DNA of 64,000 nt from the NCBI GenBank assembly GCA_017644045.1, contig JAEPMI010000009.1, forward strand, positions 434,001 to 498,000, given 5' to 3'. How positions within the stretch are numbered: the first letter of the stretch is position 1; every line of letters starts with the position of its first letter. Below, in pieces: positions 1-7,817 of the stretch. A program made the position numbers and the translations under genes. Source of the stretch: Deltaproteobacteria bacterium. GTDB taxonomy: Bacteria > Myxococcota_A > Polyangia > Polyangiales > Houyiibacteriaceae. Below the pieces are notes generated by a model. It did no database searches. It had not been told where the DNA came from and saw only the letters and a list, made by a program, of their open reading frames with translations.

Positions 1-71
1 GGCATCTGCAGGGTCTTCGGCGCACAGCCGAGCGCCAGGAGCGCTCCGAGCCAGGTCAGCGTTCGCTTCAT
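1..71 (-). CDS. Lipoprotein, 3'-truncated by the window edge
   Basis: Only the first 23 codons lie in the window. They read as a lipoprotein signal peptide: positively charged start (MKR), a hydrophobic run and the lipobox LALGC with Cys at about residue 16. The ATG overlaps the TGA stop of gshB (ATGA, 4 nt), so the two genes are very probably translationally coupled. The rest of the protein is outside the window and its function cannot be stated. Confidence 0.7.
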   Translation of the reverse strand, partial: MKRTLTWLGALLALGCAPKTLQM

Positions 72-1012
72 CGGTCGTTCACCTTCTCTTCGACCCAGGT
101 GATGACCTGGCCCTCGCAGTCCTTGCCGGCCAGGCGCGTCATCTGCTGGATGCCCGTCGGGCTGGTCACGTTGACCTCGGTCAGCTTGCCGCCGATCACG
201 TCGAGGCCGACGAAGTGCAGCCCATCCGCCGCGAGGCGCTCACGCATCGTGGCGATGATCTTCCGGTCGGCGTCGTCGAGCTCCGAGTGGACCACCGATC
301 CACCGACGTGAATGTTGGAGCGCAGGTCGTCCTGGCGCGGGACCCGGAGGATGGCACCGATGAACTCACCGCCGATCAGCAGGATGCGCTTGTCGCCCTT
401 GCGGACCTCCGGGATGTACTCCTGGACCATCGCGACCCGGCGACCGCCGCGGGTCACGGTCTCGACGTGCGCGTTGAAGTTCGGGTCGTCGTCCTTCAGC
501 AGGAAGATGCCCTCGCCGCCGTGGCCGTCGACCGGCTTGATCACGCCCTGGCCCCCGACCTCGCGGACGAACGCGCGGATGCGGTTCCGGTCCGAGTCGA
601 CCCGGGTCCGGGGCATGAGCTCGGGGAAGTGGCAGGCGTAGAGCTTCTCGTTCGCGTCGCGCAGCCCGCGGGGGTCGTTCACGACCAGCGTGGAGCCACG
701 GAGGTGCTCGAGGATGAGCGTGAGCCAGTGGTAGGGCTCGTCGAAGGGCGGGTCCTTGCGGACGAAGACCGCGTCCACGTCGTGGAGGTCCACCTCTTCG
801 GCATCCCCGAGCGTGACCGGCGCGGCCGGGTCCCGCTTCATGGTGGCCTGCCGAACGGTCGCTTTCGGGCGCCCGTCCTGGATGGCCACGTCCTGGACCA
901 GGCAGTGGTCCACCCGATGGCCGCGCTTCTGGGCCTCGAGCATCAGGGCGAAAGAGGTGTCCTCATCGACCAGGACGGTCGAGACCGGGTCCATGACGAA
1001 CACGAATCGCAT
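68..1012 (-). CDS. gshB: Glutathione synthetase (ATP-grasp)
   Basis: A 314-residue protein, the usual GshB length. It would ligate glycine to gamma-glutamylcysteine with ATP in the cytoplasm, the second step of glutathione synthesis. Visible family marks are the N-terminal start MRFVFVMDP, the segment VRKDPPFDEPY, the ATP-grasp glycine-rich loop KPVDGHGGEGIF and the C-terminal EVNVTSPTGIQ motif. The open frame runs further upstream, but ATG at 1012 matches the family N-terminus. No gshA is nearby. Its stop overlaps the start of the next lipoprotein gene. The divergent neighbour is a DNA methyltransferase gene starting near 1086. Confidence 0.95.
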   Translation of the reverse strand: MRFVFVMDPVSTVLVDEDTSFALMLEAQKRGHRVDHCLVQDVAIQDGRPKATVRQATMKRDPAAPVTLGDAEEVDLHDVDAVFVRKDPPFDEPYHWLTLILEHLRGSTLVVNDPRGLRDANEKLYACHFPELMPRTRVDSDRNRIRAFVREVGGQGVIKPVDGHGGEGIFLLKDDDPNFNAHVETVTRGGRRVAMVQEYIPEVRKGDKRILLIGGEFIGAILRVPRQDDLRSNIHVGGSVVHSELDDADRKIIATMRERLAADGLHFVGLDVIGGKLTEVNVTSPTGIQQMTRLAGKDCEGQVITWVEEKVNDR

Positions 1013-1085
1013 GGCGAGGCGGTACCACCGCCCCAGGGAGGCGACAAGCGCTCGTGCTATCTCTCCCAGCGATGGGCGCCGCGCC

Positions 1086-2147
1086 GTGATCAAGTACCTG
1101 GGCTCCAAGCGCCTGCTGATCGAGCCGATCCTGGCCGCCGTCGGGGCCCACGAGGGCGCCCGGACGGTGCTGGATCTCTTCAGCGGCACCTCCCGGGTGG
1201 GCCACGCCCTGAAGGACCGGGGCTACCGTGTGGTGGCCAACGACCACAACGCCTACGCCGCGACCCTGGCGCGCTGCTACGTCCAGGCGGACCACGGCGA
1301 GTGGGCCGAGCGCGCCGAGCGGCTGCTCGCCGAGCTCATGGAGGTGCCGCCCGAACCGGGCTGGTTCGCCGAGACCTACTGCGTCGAGAGCCGCTACTTC
1401 CACCCGACGAACGGCGCGAAGATCGAGGCCATCCGGAACGCCATCGCGGCGATGGCCCTCGAGCCCGAGCTCGAGGCGATCGTGCTCACCTCGCTCATGG
1501 AGGCGGCCGACCGGGTCGACTCCACCACCGGCGTCCAGATGGCCTACCTCAAGCAGTGGGCCAAGCGCGCCCACAACCCCCTCGAGCTACGGCTCCCTGC
1601 GATCCTGCCGCAGGCGAAGTCGGGCAAGGGCGAGGCGCTCGAGTGCGACGCCTTCGAGGCGGCCGGCGTCGAGGCGGACGTGGCCTACCTCGACCCGCCA
1701 TACAACCAGCACAAGTACCTCGGGAACTACCACGTGTGGGAGACCCTGGTGCGCTGGGACGCGCCGGAGACCTACGGGGTCGCGCGAAAGCGGATCGACT
1801 GCCGAGCCCGCAAGAGCGTCTTCAACTCCAAGCCGCGAATCGCCGGGGCCATGCGCGAGCTCGTGGAGCGGGTGAAGGCCCCGACGCTCGTGGTCAGCTT
1901 CAGCGACGAGGGCTACCTCGACCGGGAGACCATGGAGTCGATCCTCGCGAGCCGCGGCGCGGTGCGGGTCTTCGAGCACGACTACCGCCGCTACGTCGGC
2001 GCCCGGATCGGCATACACGACCCGAAGGGCCGCAAGGTCGGCAAGATCTCGCACCTGAAGAACAAGGAGCGGCTCTTCATCGTGAGCGAGGACCCGGCCG
2101 TCCTGGCCCGGGCCACGTCGGGGAAGGATCCGCGGCCGACGCCGTAA
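1086..2147 (+). CDS. D12-class adenine-specific DNA methyltransferase, solitary
   Basis: A 353-residue SAM-dependent N6-adenine DNA methyltransferase. The N-terminus has the D12-class signature KYLGSKRLL. Motif I (LDLFSGTSRVG) lies around residues 29-39 and the catalytic DPPY motif (YLDPPYN) around residue 203. GTG at 1086 puts the K-Y-x-G-S-K signature at the extreme N-terminus, as is usual. An upstream in-frame ATG at 1011 would overlap the divergent gshB start and looks less likely. No restriction endonuclease gene is adjacent, so it is solitary within the window. It is 8 nt ahead of a small membrane protein gene on the same strand. The recognition sequence cannot be read from the protein. 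Confidence 0.85.
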   Translation: MIKYLGSKRLLIEPILAAVGAHEGARTVLDLFSGTSRVGHALKDRGYRVVANDHNAYAATLARCYVQADHGEWAERAERLLAELMEVPPEPGWFAETYCVESRYFHPTNGAKIEAIRNAIAAMALEPELEAIVLTSLMEAADRVDSTTGVQMAYLKQWAKRAHNPLELRLPAILPQAKSGKGEALECDAFEAAGVEADVAYLDPPYNQHKYLGNYHVWETLVRWDAPETYGVARKRIDCRARKSVFNSKPRIAGAMRELVERVKAPTLVVSFSDEGYLDRETMESILASRGAVRVFEHDYRRYVGARIGIHDPKGRKVGKISHLKNKERLFIVSEDPAVLARATSGKDPRPTP

Positions 2148-2155
2148 GTGTCGCC

Positions 2156-2500
2156 ATGCCGGTCCGCTACAACCCCGCCTTCTCGGTGCTCATGATCGTC
2201 GCCGGCCTCTTCACCGGTGGCATCGGCCTCTTCCTCGGACAGCTGATGCTGATCGGGCTCGGCACGATGCATCTGCTGATCGGCATCGGGTACGCGAAGC
2301 AGCCCTGGTTCGTGGTCCACGAGAGCTCGACCGAGGTGAAGAACCTCTTCGGCATGACCATGAAGACCGTGCCCGCGGGCCTGGTCGGCCTCGAGCTCCG
2401 CGACGGCAAGCTCCAGCCGAAGGACGGCGGCAAGCCCCGCCTCGGCGGCTTCCTTGCCCGCAAGGAAGACATCGACGCGATCGCCGCCAAGCTCCGCTGA
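2156..2500 (+). CDS. Small membrane protein of unknown function
   Basis: A 114-residue protein with two hydrophobic segments (about residues 8-28 and 29-45, joined by GGIGLFLGQ) and a soluble C-terminal half rich in charged residues. Family not recognised. It starts 8 nt after the methyltransferase stop and is probably co-transcribed with it. The two segments would anchor it in the inner membrane with the C-terminus outside the bilayer. Composition and codon use resemble the neighbours. Confidence 0.6.
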   Translation: MPVRYNPAFSVLMIVAGLFTGGIGLFLGQLMLIGLGTMHLLIGIGYAKQPWFVVHESSTEVKNLFGMTMKTVPAGLVGLELRDGKLQPKDGGKPRLGGFLARKEDIDAIAAKLR

Positions 2501-2541
2501 TCGCCTTGCGGTGAACGGTGGCCCCGGGTGAGGCTGCCGCC

Positions 2542-2742
2542 GTGACACGCTTCCTCTTGCTGGTGGTGGTCCTTTCGGGCTGCGCCGTGGTGCGCCCCTA
2601 CGAGCGGGAGCACCTGACCGACCCGACGATGACCGACGACGCGGTGGAGTCCGCGTCGATGCGCAAGCTGCACACGTCGCGCGAGGGCGCCGGCGGCGGC
2701 GACGGCGCGCCGGCCGGCGGAGGCTGCGGTTGCAGCAACTAG
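2542..2742 (+). CDS. DUF4266-type small lipoprotein
   Basis: A 66-residue protein recognised as DUF4266 by the conserved core VRPYEREHLTDPTM and a Gly/Cys-rich C-terminus (GGGCGCSN). The N-terminus is a short lipoprotein signal ending in the lipobox LSGC. GTG at 2542 is chosen because GTGAGG lies 8 nt upstream and it leaves a normal signal peptide; another GTG at 2518 is possible. In other bacteria DUF4266 genes sit beside DUF3570 genes, often with ApbE-type flavin transferase and thioredoxin-like genes. Here only the DUF3570 partner is present, overlapping its 3' end. The function is not established. Confidence 0.8.
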   Translation: MTRFLLLVVVLSGCAVVRPYEREHLTDPTMTDDAVESASMRKLHTSREGAGGGDGAPAGGGCGCSN

Positions 2743-3872
2743 CGACGGTGCTGCTGATGTTGGCGGTCGCCGGGACCGCGAGCGCCCAGCAGGACTGGCG
2801 GCTCGAGGCGGCCAGCGCGCGAGTGACGCACTTCGGGCAGGAGGGTAGGGGCGTGCAGTCGCAGGCGGACGTACGCCGGGACGCGGACGGGGTGCCGCGC
2901 GGCTCCGAGCGGATCGACGTGGCGCAGCCGGCGATGCGGCTCGAGGTCCAGCAGTCGCGCCGGGCCCGTCACGTCGTGGATCTGCTCGTCGACGTGGTCA
3001 GCGCGGCCTCGGCCGATGCGCTCGATGCGGTCTCGAGGGCCTCCCTCTGGAACGAAGCGGTGACCCTCGGCATCGAGACCCAGGTCGACGCCACCGAGGA
3101 CGACCACCTGCAGCTCCGCTACGGCATGCACCTCGAGGAGCCGCTCAAGGGAGGCTTCGGGGGTCTCGGCTACCGGCGCGACCTCGCTCAGGACAACGCC
3201 ACCGTCGAGCTGCGCTTCGACTTCCGCATCGACGCCTTCGACCCGCTGACCATCCAAGGCGCCGACCTCGGCTTCGTCCGTCGGCGCACCATCCTCGGAT
3301 CCATCGCCGCGACCCAGCTGCTCAGTCCCACCACCGTCGCCAGCGCCAGTTACGGCGTGACGCACCAGTTCGGCGTGCTCGAGCAGACGTGGAACTCCGT
3401 CCCGATCGCGGGGACCGATCGGCGGATTGGCGAGCGCTTTCCCGGCAGGAGAACGCGCCACGCGCTGACCGCGGGCCTCAAACACCACATCGCCCACACG
3501 CGATCGACACTCGGTCTCCACTACCGCTTCTACGCGGACGACTTCGGTCTCCGCGCGCACAGCGCGTCGGTGACCGCCGCGCAGTGGCTGCACCGCATGG
3601 CGTTCGTCCGCGTGGGCTATCGCGTCCACCAGCAGAACGGCGTCGACTTCTGGACCAACGGCGCGCCGCCGGACGCGATCTTCATCGGCCAACCACGGAC
3701 CAGCGACTCGGACCTCGCGCGTTTCGTGGCGCACGAGTGGACGGCGAAGCTGGTGTTCTTCACCAAACGCGAGGCGGACCTCACCGAGCACTTCTACCTG
3801 AGCGTGGGCCGCTACTGGCGCCCGCGGCTACGGGTGACGATCACCGCCGCCGGCTACGAGCGGCGCTTCTGA
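2730..3872 (+). CDS. DUF3570 family outer-membrane beta-barrel protein
   Basis: A 380-residue exported protein with a Sec signal peptide ending near ASAQ (residue 20). The body shows alternating hydrophobic and polar strands with aromatic ends and a C-terminal YERRF ending in Phe, as expected for an outer-membrane beta-barrel. The segment YRFYADDFGLRAHS is typical of DUF3570. The TTG at 2730 is supported by GGAGG about 6 nt upstream and overlaps the DUF4266 gene by 13 nt, so the two are probably translated together. A GTG at 2748 is an alternative start. The 3' end abuts a convergent ankyrin gene with one base between the stops. Confidence 0.8.
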   Translation: MQQLATVLLMLAVAGTASAQQDWRLEAASARVTHFGQEGRGVQSQADVRRDADGVPRGSERIDVAQPAMRLEVQQSRRARHVVDLLVDVVSAASADALDAVSRASLWNEAVTLGIETQVDATEDDHLQLRYGMHLEEPLKGGFGGLGYRRDLAQDNATVELRFDFRIDAFDPLTIQGADLGFVRRRTILGSIAATQLLSPTTVASASYGVTHQFGVLEQTWNSVPIAGTDRRIGERFPGRRTRHALTAGLKHHIAHTRSTLGLHYRFYADDFGLRAHSASVTAAQWLHRMAFVRVGYRVHQQNGVDFWTNGAPPDAIFIGQPRTSDSDLARFVAHEWTAKLVFFTKREADLTEHFYLSVGRYWRPRLRVTITAAGYERRF

Positions 3873-3873
3873 G

Positions 3874-5058
3874 TCACTCGCGTTCGAAGCGGAACTCGCG
3901 CCGGCCGAAGTCGTCGTCGTAGCCGATGACGAGCTGACGGTTCCCGAGCTCCATGGAGACCCACATGGATGGCTCGAGCTCCTCGCCGTCGAAGCGCAGC
4001 GCGTCGTCGACGATGGCCCAGGTTCCGCCGATCTCGCTCATCTCCCGCCCCTCGAAGCGCCCGTCGGCGTGAAGCTCCAGGAACCCATCGGGAGCGCCGA
4101 GCAGGTCGATCCAGTCCTCTTCCGCGAGCGCGTACATTTCGCCCTCGTGATCCGTGCTGACCGCGACCAGGCGCCATCGGCCGACCAGACCGGCGCTCTC
4201 GAGCGGGTCGCTCGACGGCGCCTGCCCCGCGGCCGCGATCGCGTCGACGAAGTCGGTGAGCTCGAAGTGCGCGGCGATGTGCGCAGCGGTCATCCCCGGC
4301 GAGAGCCCCGCCTGGTGCTCGTCGTACCGAATGGGAAGGTCGGCGCGCGCCCCCTTCGAGAGCAGCAGCTGGACCAGCGGCAGGTTCTCCGCAGCGATCG
4401 CGTGCGTGAGCGCGCTCCAGCCGCCTTCGGTGACCTGATCGACCGATGCCCCGGCGTCGAGCAGCTCTTCGCAGGTCGCGACCGCGCGATCGTCGAAGAG
4501 CGTGTTGGCGGCGTGCGGGAGCGGACAGCCCTCGTCCGCGTCGGCCCCCTCGCGCAGCAGCAGGGAGACCTTCGCGTCGCGGTCCCGCCGGGAGCGAATG
4601 GCGCGTGACAGCAGACCGCGCTCGGTCGCGCTCGCACCGGCCGCGAGCAGCGCCTCCACCGCTCCGATCGAGGCTTGCTCGACGGCGAGCGCGAGTGCCG
4701 AGCGCCCCTCGCTCTCGAGCGTGTGATCCGCGCCCGCTCCGAGGAGCGCCTGGATGATGGGCAGGTAGCTCTCGCGCTCCGCGTCGTTCAGCGGGCGGCC
4801 GTCTCGTCGGGTGCCGCTCCCGAAGCGAAGCGCGCGATGGAGCGCAGTGTCCTGCTCTCGCACCCGAGCGTTGGGATTCGCGCCTGCCTCGAGGAGGGCG
4901 AGCACCACCCCGAGGCGAGCGTGGTGCGCGGCAGAGACCAGCGGGGGAAAGCCGAAGTCGTCGGTCGCGTCGACGTCCACCCCGGCGTCGACGGCATCTC
5001 GGAGAACGCTGGCGTCACCGCTCTCGATGGCGTCCCAGAACTGCTGTGTGTTCGACAT
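3874..5058 (-). CDS. Ankyrin-repeat protein with a C-terminal lipocalin-like domain
   Basis: A 394-residue protein. Residues 1 to about 285 hold six or so ankyrin repeats (for example GFPPLVSAAHHARLGVVLAL, TALHRALRFG, SALTHAIAAENLPLVQLLLS). The last ~100 residues form a separate beta-rich domain starting GLVGRWRLVAVS, in the style of lipocalin-like or stress-response domains. No signal peptide or membrane segment is seen, so it is likely cytoplasmic and acts by protein binding. It is divergent from a possible toxin/immunity gene pair starting at 5128. Ankyrin proteins often accompany polymorphic toxins as immunity proteins, but that role here is only inference. Confidence 0.75.
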   Translation of the reverse strand: MSNTQQFWDAIESGDASVLRDAVDAGVDVDATDDFGFPPLVSAAHHARLGVVLALLEAGANPNARVREQDTALHRALRFGSGTRRDGRPLNDAERESYLPIIQALLGAGADHTLESEGRSALALAVEQASIGAVEALLAAGASATERGLLSRAIRSRRDRDAKVSLLLREGADADEGCPLPHAANTLFDDRAVATCEELLDAGASVDQVTEGGWSALTHAIAAENLPLVQLLLSKGARADLPIRYDEHQAGLSPGMTAAHIAAHFELTDFVDAIAAAGQAPSSDPLESAGLVGRWRLVAVSTDHEGEMYALAEEDWIDLLGAPDGFLELHADGRFEGREMSEIGGTWAIVDDALRFDGEELEPSMWVSMELGNRQLVIGYDDDFGRREFRFERE

Positions 5059-5127
5059 CTCGGCGGATGATAGCCGAGCGCGATCGGGCCCAGGGAAGGC
5101 CGGCCAGGGCTCGCCCGTAGCCTGATC

Positions 5128-5469
5128 ATGCTGACGAAGCGTGCGGTCGATCGACTGGACTGGGGCGCGTGCAAGCCGGACCACTGGGACGCGGAGCGGA
5201 AGAACGCCGTGTACCTGCTGCCAGTCTTCGCGGGAGCGAACGAGGTCCCCAAGAAGCGACAGGAGCGCCACGAACGCATCGCGAAGTTCGCCGCGAACAT
5301 CGTCGTCAAGGGCGCCCTGAACCTCCCGAAGGGCGCGACCCAGACCCTCGTCTTCGACATGCGCGGCCAAGGGCTGAGCTCGGCGAACGCCGAACGCCTT
5401 CGCTTCGAGGTGGTCCGGCGCATCCCGAAGGCCATCGCGTCGACCGTCTCGATCGAGCTCCGGAGCTGA
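5128..5469 (+). CDS. Small protein resembling a CDI-type nuclease toxin module
   Basis: A 113-residue soluble protein with no signal peptide. The C-terminal half contains TLVFDMRGQGLSSANAERL followed by a segment rich in Arg and beta-strand-forming residues. A VxDxRGQ element of this kind occurs at the C-termini of some contact-dependent inhibition and Rhs toxins, as I remember the family, so a free-standing nuclease-like module is possible. It is followed after 2 nt by another small gene (5472), a spacing typical of toxin-immunity pairs. No delivery domain is fused to it. The role is tentative; a housekeeping protein of unknown function is the alternative. Confidence 0.6.
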   Translation: MLTKRAVDRLDWGACKPDHWDAERKNAVYLLPVFAGANEVPKKRQERHERIAKFAANIVVKGALNLPKGATQTLVFDMRGQGLSSANAERLRFEVVRRIPKAIASTVSIELRS

Positions 5470-5471
5470 AC

Positions 5472-5753
5472 GTGGCCTACCCCCTGCTCGCCATCGCCAA
5501 GGACCGGAAGCCGGCGTTCCGCCAGATCTGCGCGAAGCTCGACGACCTCGAGGCCGTCGACCTCGCGCCCGGCGAGGACTCCATCTCCATCCGCATCCTC
5601 TTCGGCGCCTACTCCCGGTCGGAGCCGAAGGGTTGGGCGGAAGTGGATCGCGTCCTGACGCTCCTGAAGGAGTACGACTTCACCATCGTGGACCTCCACG
5701 ACGGCGGCGGTCGCTTCAGCAAGAGCGCGCTCCGATCCCGGCTGGCCGGATAG
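5472..5753 (+). CDS. Small protein, possible immunity partner of the upstream gene
   Basis: A 93-residue soluble protein starting at GTG, 2 nt after the stop of the preceding gene, and so almost certainly in the same operon. The sequence is rich in Asp, Glu, Leu and Lys and looks like a compact alpha/beta fold (EYDFTIVDLHDGGGRF). Family not recognised. Its size and position fit an immunity protein for the gene at 5128, but nothing in the sequence proves this. Confidence 0.55.
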   Translation: MAYPLLAIAKDRKPAFRQICAKLDDLEAVDLAPGEDSISIRILFGAYSRSEPKGWAEVDRVLTLLKEYDFTIVDLHDGGGRFSKSALRSRLAG

Positions 5754-5792
5754 CGGACTTGCGCGCGGATCGACTCGTCCTACAAGCGGTTC

Positions 5793-6296
5793 ATGAAGCC
5801 GTTGACCCTGATCCTCGTCCTCGTCCTCGCGTCCGCTTGTGGAGGCGAACCCGCGGAAACCACCGCCCCCCAGTCCACGGAGAGCTCGGAAGGTGCTGCC
5901 ACCAGCGGCATTCAGCCCGCCGAAGGCGTCACGCCCGCGCCGCAGTCAGCGGTTCGCGTGACGGTGGCCGAGCAGACCGGCGCCTTCGATCCTCGTCTCC
6001 CCGACAGCCGCTTCGATCCCGGCACCGCCCGCCCCTGGATGGCCATCTACGGGCCCGACGGCTGGAGCGTCCTCCTCGACGCTCCCCCGGAGCACGGCCA
6101 CTACGAGGCCGCCGAGTACCGAGTTCGCGTCGAGCTCCCCGGCACGACCACGAACCGAGAGGTTCGGGGATCGCTGGACGTCGACGCGATCGATCCCGCG
6201 ACGGGTCGGATCGCCTTCACCGTGCGTGGCCAGACGGCCGACGACGGCGCCGCCGTCTCCATCGACGTCGACACCACCATCACCGCCCTCCCCTGA
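5793..6296 (+). CDS. Lipoprotein of unknown function
   Basis: A 167-residue lipoprotein. The signal peptide MKPLTLILVLVLASACGG has a clear lipobox (ASAC, Cys16). A Ser/Thr/Pro/Glu-rich spacer of about 35 residues follows, then a beta-rich domain from about residue 53 (VRVTVAEQTGAFD...). The fold was not recognised. It sits 39 nt after the possible immunity gene and is convergent with an ankyrin gene 30 nt away. Confidence 0.7.
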   Translation: MKPLTLILVLVLASACGGEPAETTAPQSTESSEGAATSGIQPAEGVTPAPQSAVRVTVAEQTGAFDPRLPDSRFDPGTARPWMAIYGPDGWSVLLDAPPEHGHYEAAEYRVRVELPGTTTNREVRGSLDVDAIDPATGRIAFTVRGQTADDGAAVSIDVDTTITALP

Positions 6297-6326
6297 GCGC
6301 ACCGAAGAGAGCGCTTGTGCTGATGC

Positions 6327-7295
6327 TCACCTGAGCTCTCGTGCTTGGCGACGAGCTTGCTCGAGTGCGGCCTCCGGGGCGGACGCGCCGTGCTCGATCA
6401 ATAGGGACACGGCCTTTGGTCGTCCCTCGTAGATAGCGACCTCGACGGCGGTCATGCCGTCGTCGCGGCGGGTTTCCGCAGGGGCACCGCGGCTGAGCAG
6501 CAGCTCGAGGATGGGCAAGGGGTCATCGCTGGTCAGAGCCTCACAGACGGCCTCCCCAGTGGCCTCACAGCCGCTGTCCAGCATCACCTCGACCAGCTCC
6601 ACGAACCCCCACCCCGCGGCGCGACCCACCGCGGATGTGGTGCTCGCTCCCGCTCCCATGAGCAGCTTCACGGCGTCCACCGAGTTGAAGTCGATCGCGA
6701 ACTCCATGAGGGTCACTCCAGAGATTTCGTGGTCAGGAGCCAGTCCGCCGGCCAACGCATCACGCAACGGCTCGAGGTCGCCTTCCTCAAGTCCAGTCAG
6801 GATGTCGTCGTACTCTTCCTCGTCGTCCTCGTACTCGTCGTCCCCGTCCTCGTCCTCATCGTAGTCGTCGTCGTACCTTCCCTCGCGTGGGTCGCGCAGC
6901 TCTCGCATGCGCATCACTCTGAGGAACTCGGAGTAGGTCCAATCGCCGTCGCCTGGACTGGGGCCGGCGACGGCCCTGTACTCATGAGTCGCTGCGAAGG
7001 CCTCGAGGACGATGGCGTCCGTGGTGTCCGAGCGCTTGGCCAACATGTGGATCATCGCGAAGTGACCGGCGCGTGCGGCAACGACCAACGGATGCTCGCC
7101 ATCGGTGACGAGGGAGCGCCCCCGAAGAACCACGGATGCGATGACTGGCTCGTTCCGTTCGGCACACGCCCGAACGATCTCGACGGCCTGCTCGTCGGAC
7201 AGATCCAAGCCGTGAATGAGGTCGAGAGCCCGATGAGAGTCACCCTCGCGAACCGCCCCGGTGACCTGCTCGACTTGCTGTATGGTCGCGACCAT
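6327..7295 (-). CDS. Ankyrin-repeat protein with an acidic insert
   Basis: A 322-residue cytoplasmic protein with ankyrin repeats at both ends: residues ~10-110 (HPLVVAARAGHFAMIHMLAK) and ~185-320 (VTLMEFAIDFNSVDAVKLLM, TAVEVAIYEGRPKAVSLLIE). Between them lies an extremely acidic tract, about residues 145-175, made almost only of Asp, Glu and Tyr. ATG at 7295 is the natural start, since upstream codons have no repeat character. The ATG pairs with an ATG on the opposite strand (7294), so the divergent gene starts at the same CATG tetranucleotide. Function unknown. Confidence 0.75.
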   Translation of the reverse strand: MVATIQQVEQVTGAVREGDSHRALDLIHGLDLSDEQAVEIVRACAERNEPVIASVVLRGRSLVTDGEHPLVVAARAGHFAMIHMLAKRSDTTDAIVLEAFAATHEYRAVAGPSPGDGDWTYSEFLRVMRMRELRDPREGRYDDDYDEDEDGDDEYEDDEEEYDDILTGLEEGDLEPLRDALAGGLAPDHEISGVTLMEFAIDFNSVDAVKLLMGAGASTTSAVGRAAGWGFVELVEVMLDSGCEATGEAVCEALTSDDPLPILELLLSRGAPAETRRDDGMTAVEVAIYEGRPKAVSLLIEHGASAPEAALEQARRQARELR

Positions 7296-7737
7296 GGAGT
7301 CCCAGGATACCGAACGTCGTTCCCTTCGAGAACGTCTCGAGCACGGCTGGGACCATGCGCTGTTGATGGTCACGACCCCGGAGTTCGTTCGAGAATCCTG
7401 TGAAGGATGGGTGGCGGCCGACGCCCCTGAGCGCAAGGGTCGAGTCGAGAATCCCCAAGAGTCGATCGATCGGCTGGCGACGGCGTCCCCGTTCGCCGAG
7501 AAGCTCTTTCTTCCGGTCGCGCTCTACCCTGATCTCTCGCCCTTCGATCCCATCCTGCGCTGCACGGACACGTTCAAGAGGAAGCGACGGACCCACTACC
7601 TCGATCAGCTTCCCGGGGAGCGCGCCGAGTGGTGGTTCAGCCGTGAACCCCGATTTCTTCCATTCGCGGATCGGCCTCTGCTTCAGGCCGCCGGGTTGTC
7701 CGTCTACATCCTGCGGATTCCGAACGACATGAACTGA
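7294..7737 (+). CDS. Hypothetical protein
   Basis: A 147-residue soluble protein starting at an ATG that shares the CATG with the divergent ankyrin gene start. It is rich in Arg and Glu, with a conserved-looking central part (SPFAEKLFLPVALYPDLSPFDP) and two Trp in AEWWFSREP. I do not recognise the family. The start is uncertain: ATG at 7282 or an internal start at MVTTPEF would also work. It lies in the accessory stretch between an ankyrin gene and an antitoxin-like gene. Confidence 0.5.
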   Translation: MESQDTERRSLRERLEHGWDHALLMVTTPEFVRESCEGWVAADAPERKGRVENPQESIDRLATASPFAEKLFLPVALYPDLSPFDPILRCTDTFKRKRRTHYLDQLPGERAEWWFSREPRFLPFADRPLLQAAGLSVYILRIPNDMN

Positions 7738-7817
7738 GGACCAAGGCAGCGCTGGGCAGCCGAACCATCCGAGCCTCCGGGTGGATGAATCCTCCGCGCG
7801 ACGCTACACTACCCGCA

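Noticed and set aside
215-2500. 761-codon plus-strand open frame
   Set aside because: It runs antisense through gshB and out of frame through the methyltransferase; only the final part (from 2156) codes for a believable protein.
6840-6900. Acidic Asp/Glu/Tyr tract as a possible frameshift in the ankyrin gene
   Set aside because: The frame stays open and ankyrin repeats continue on both sides, so it is an acidic insert rather than a sequencing or reading-frame error.
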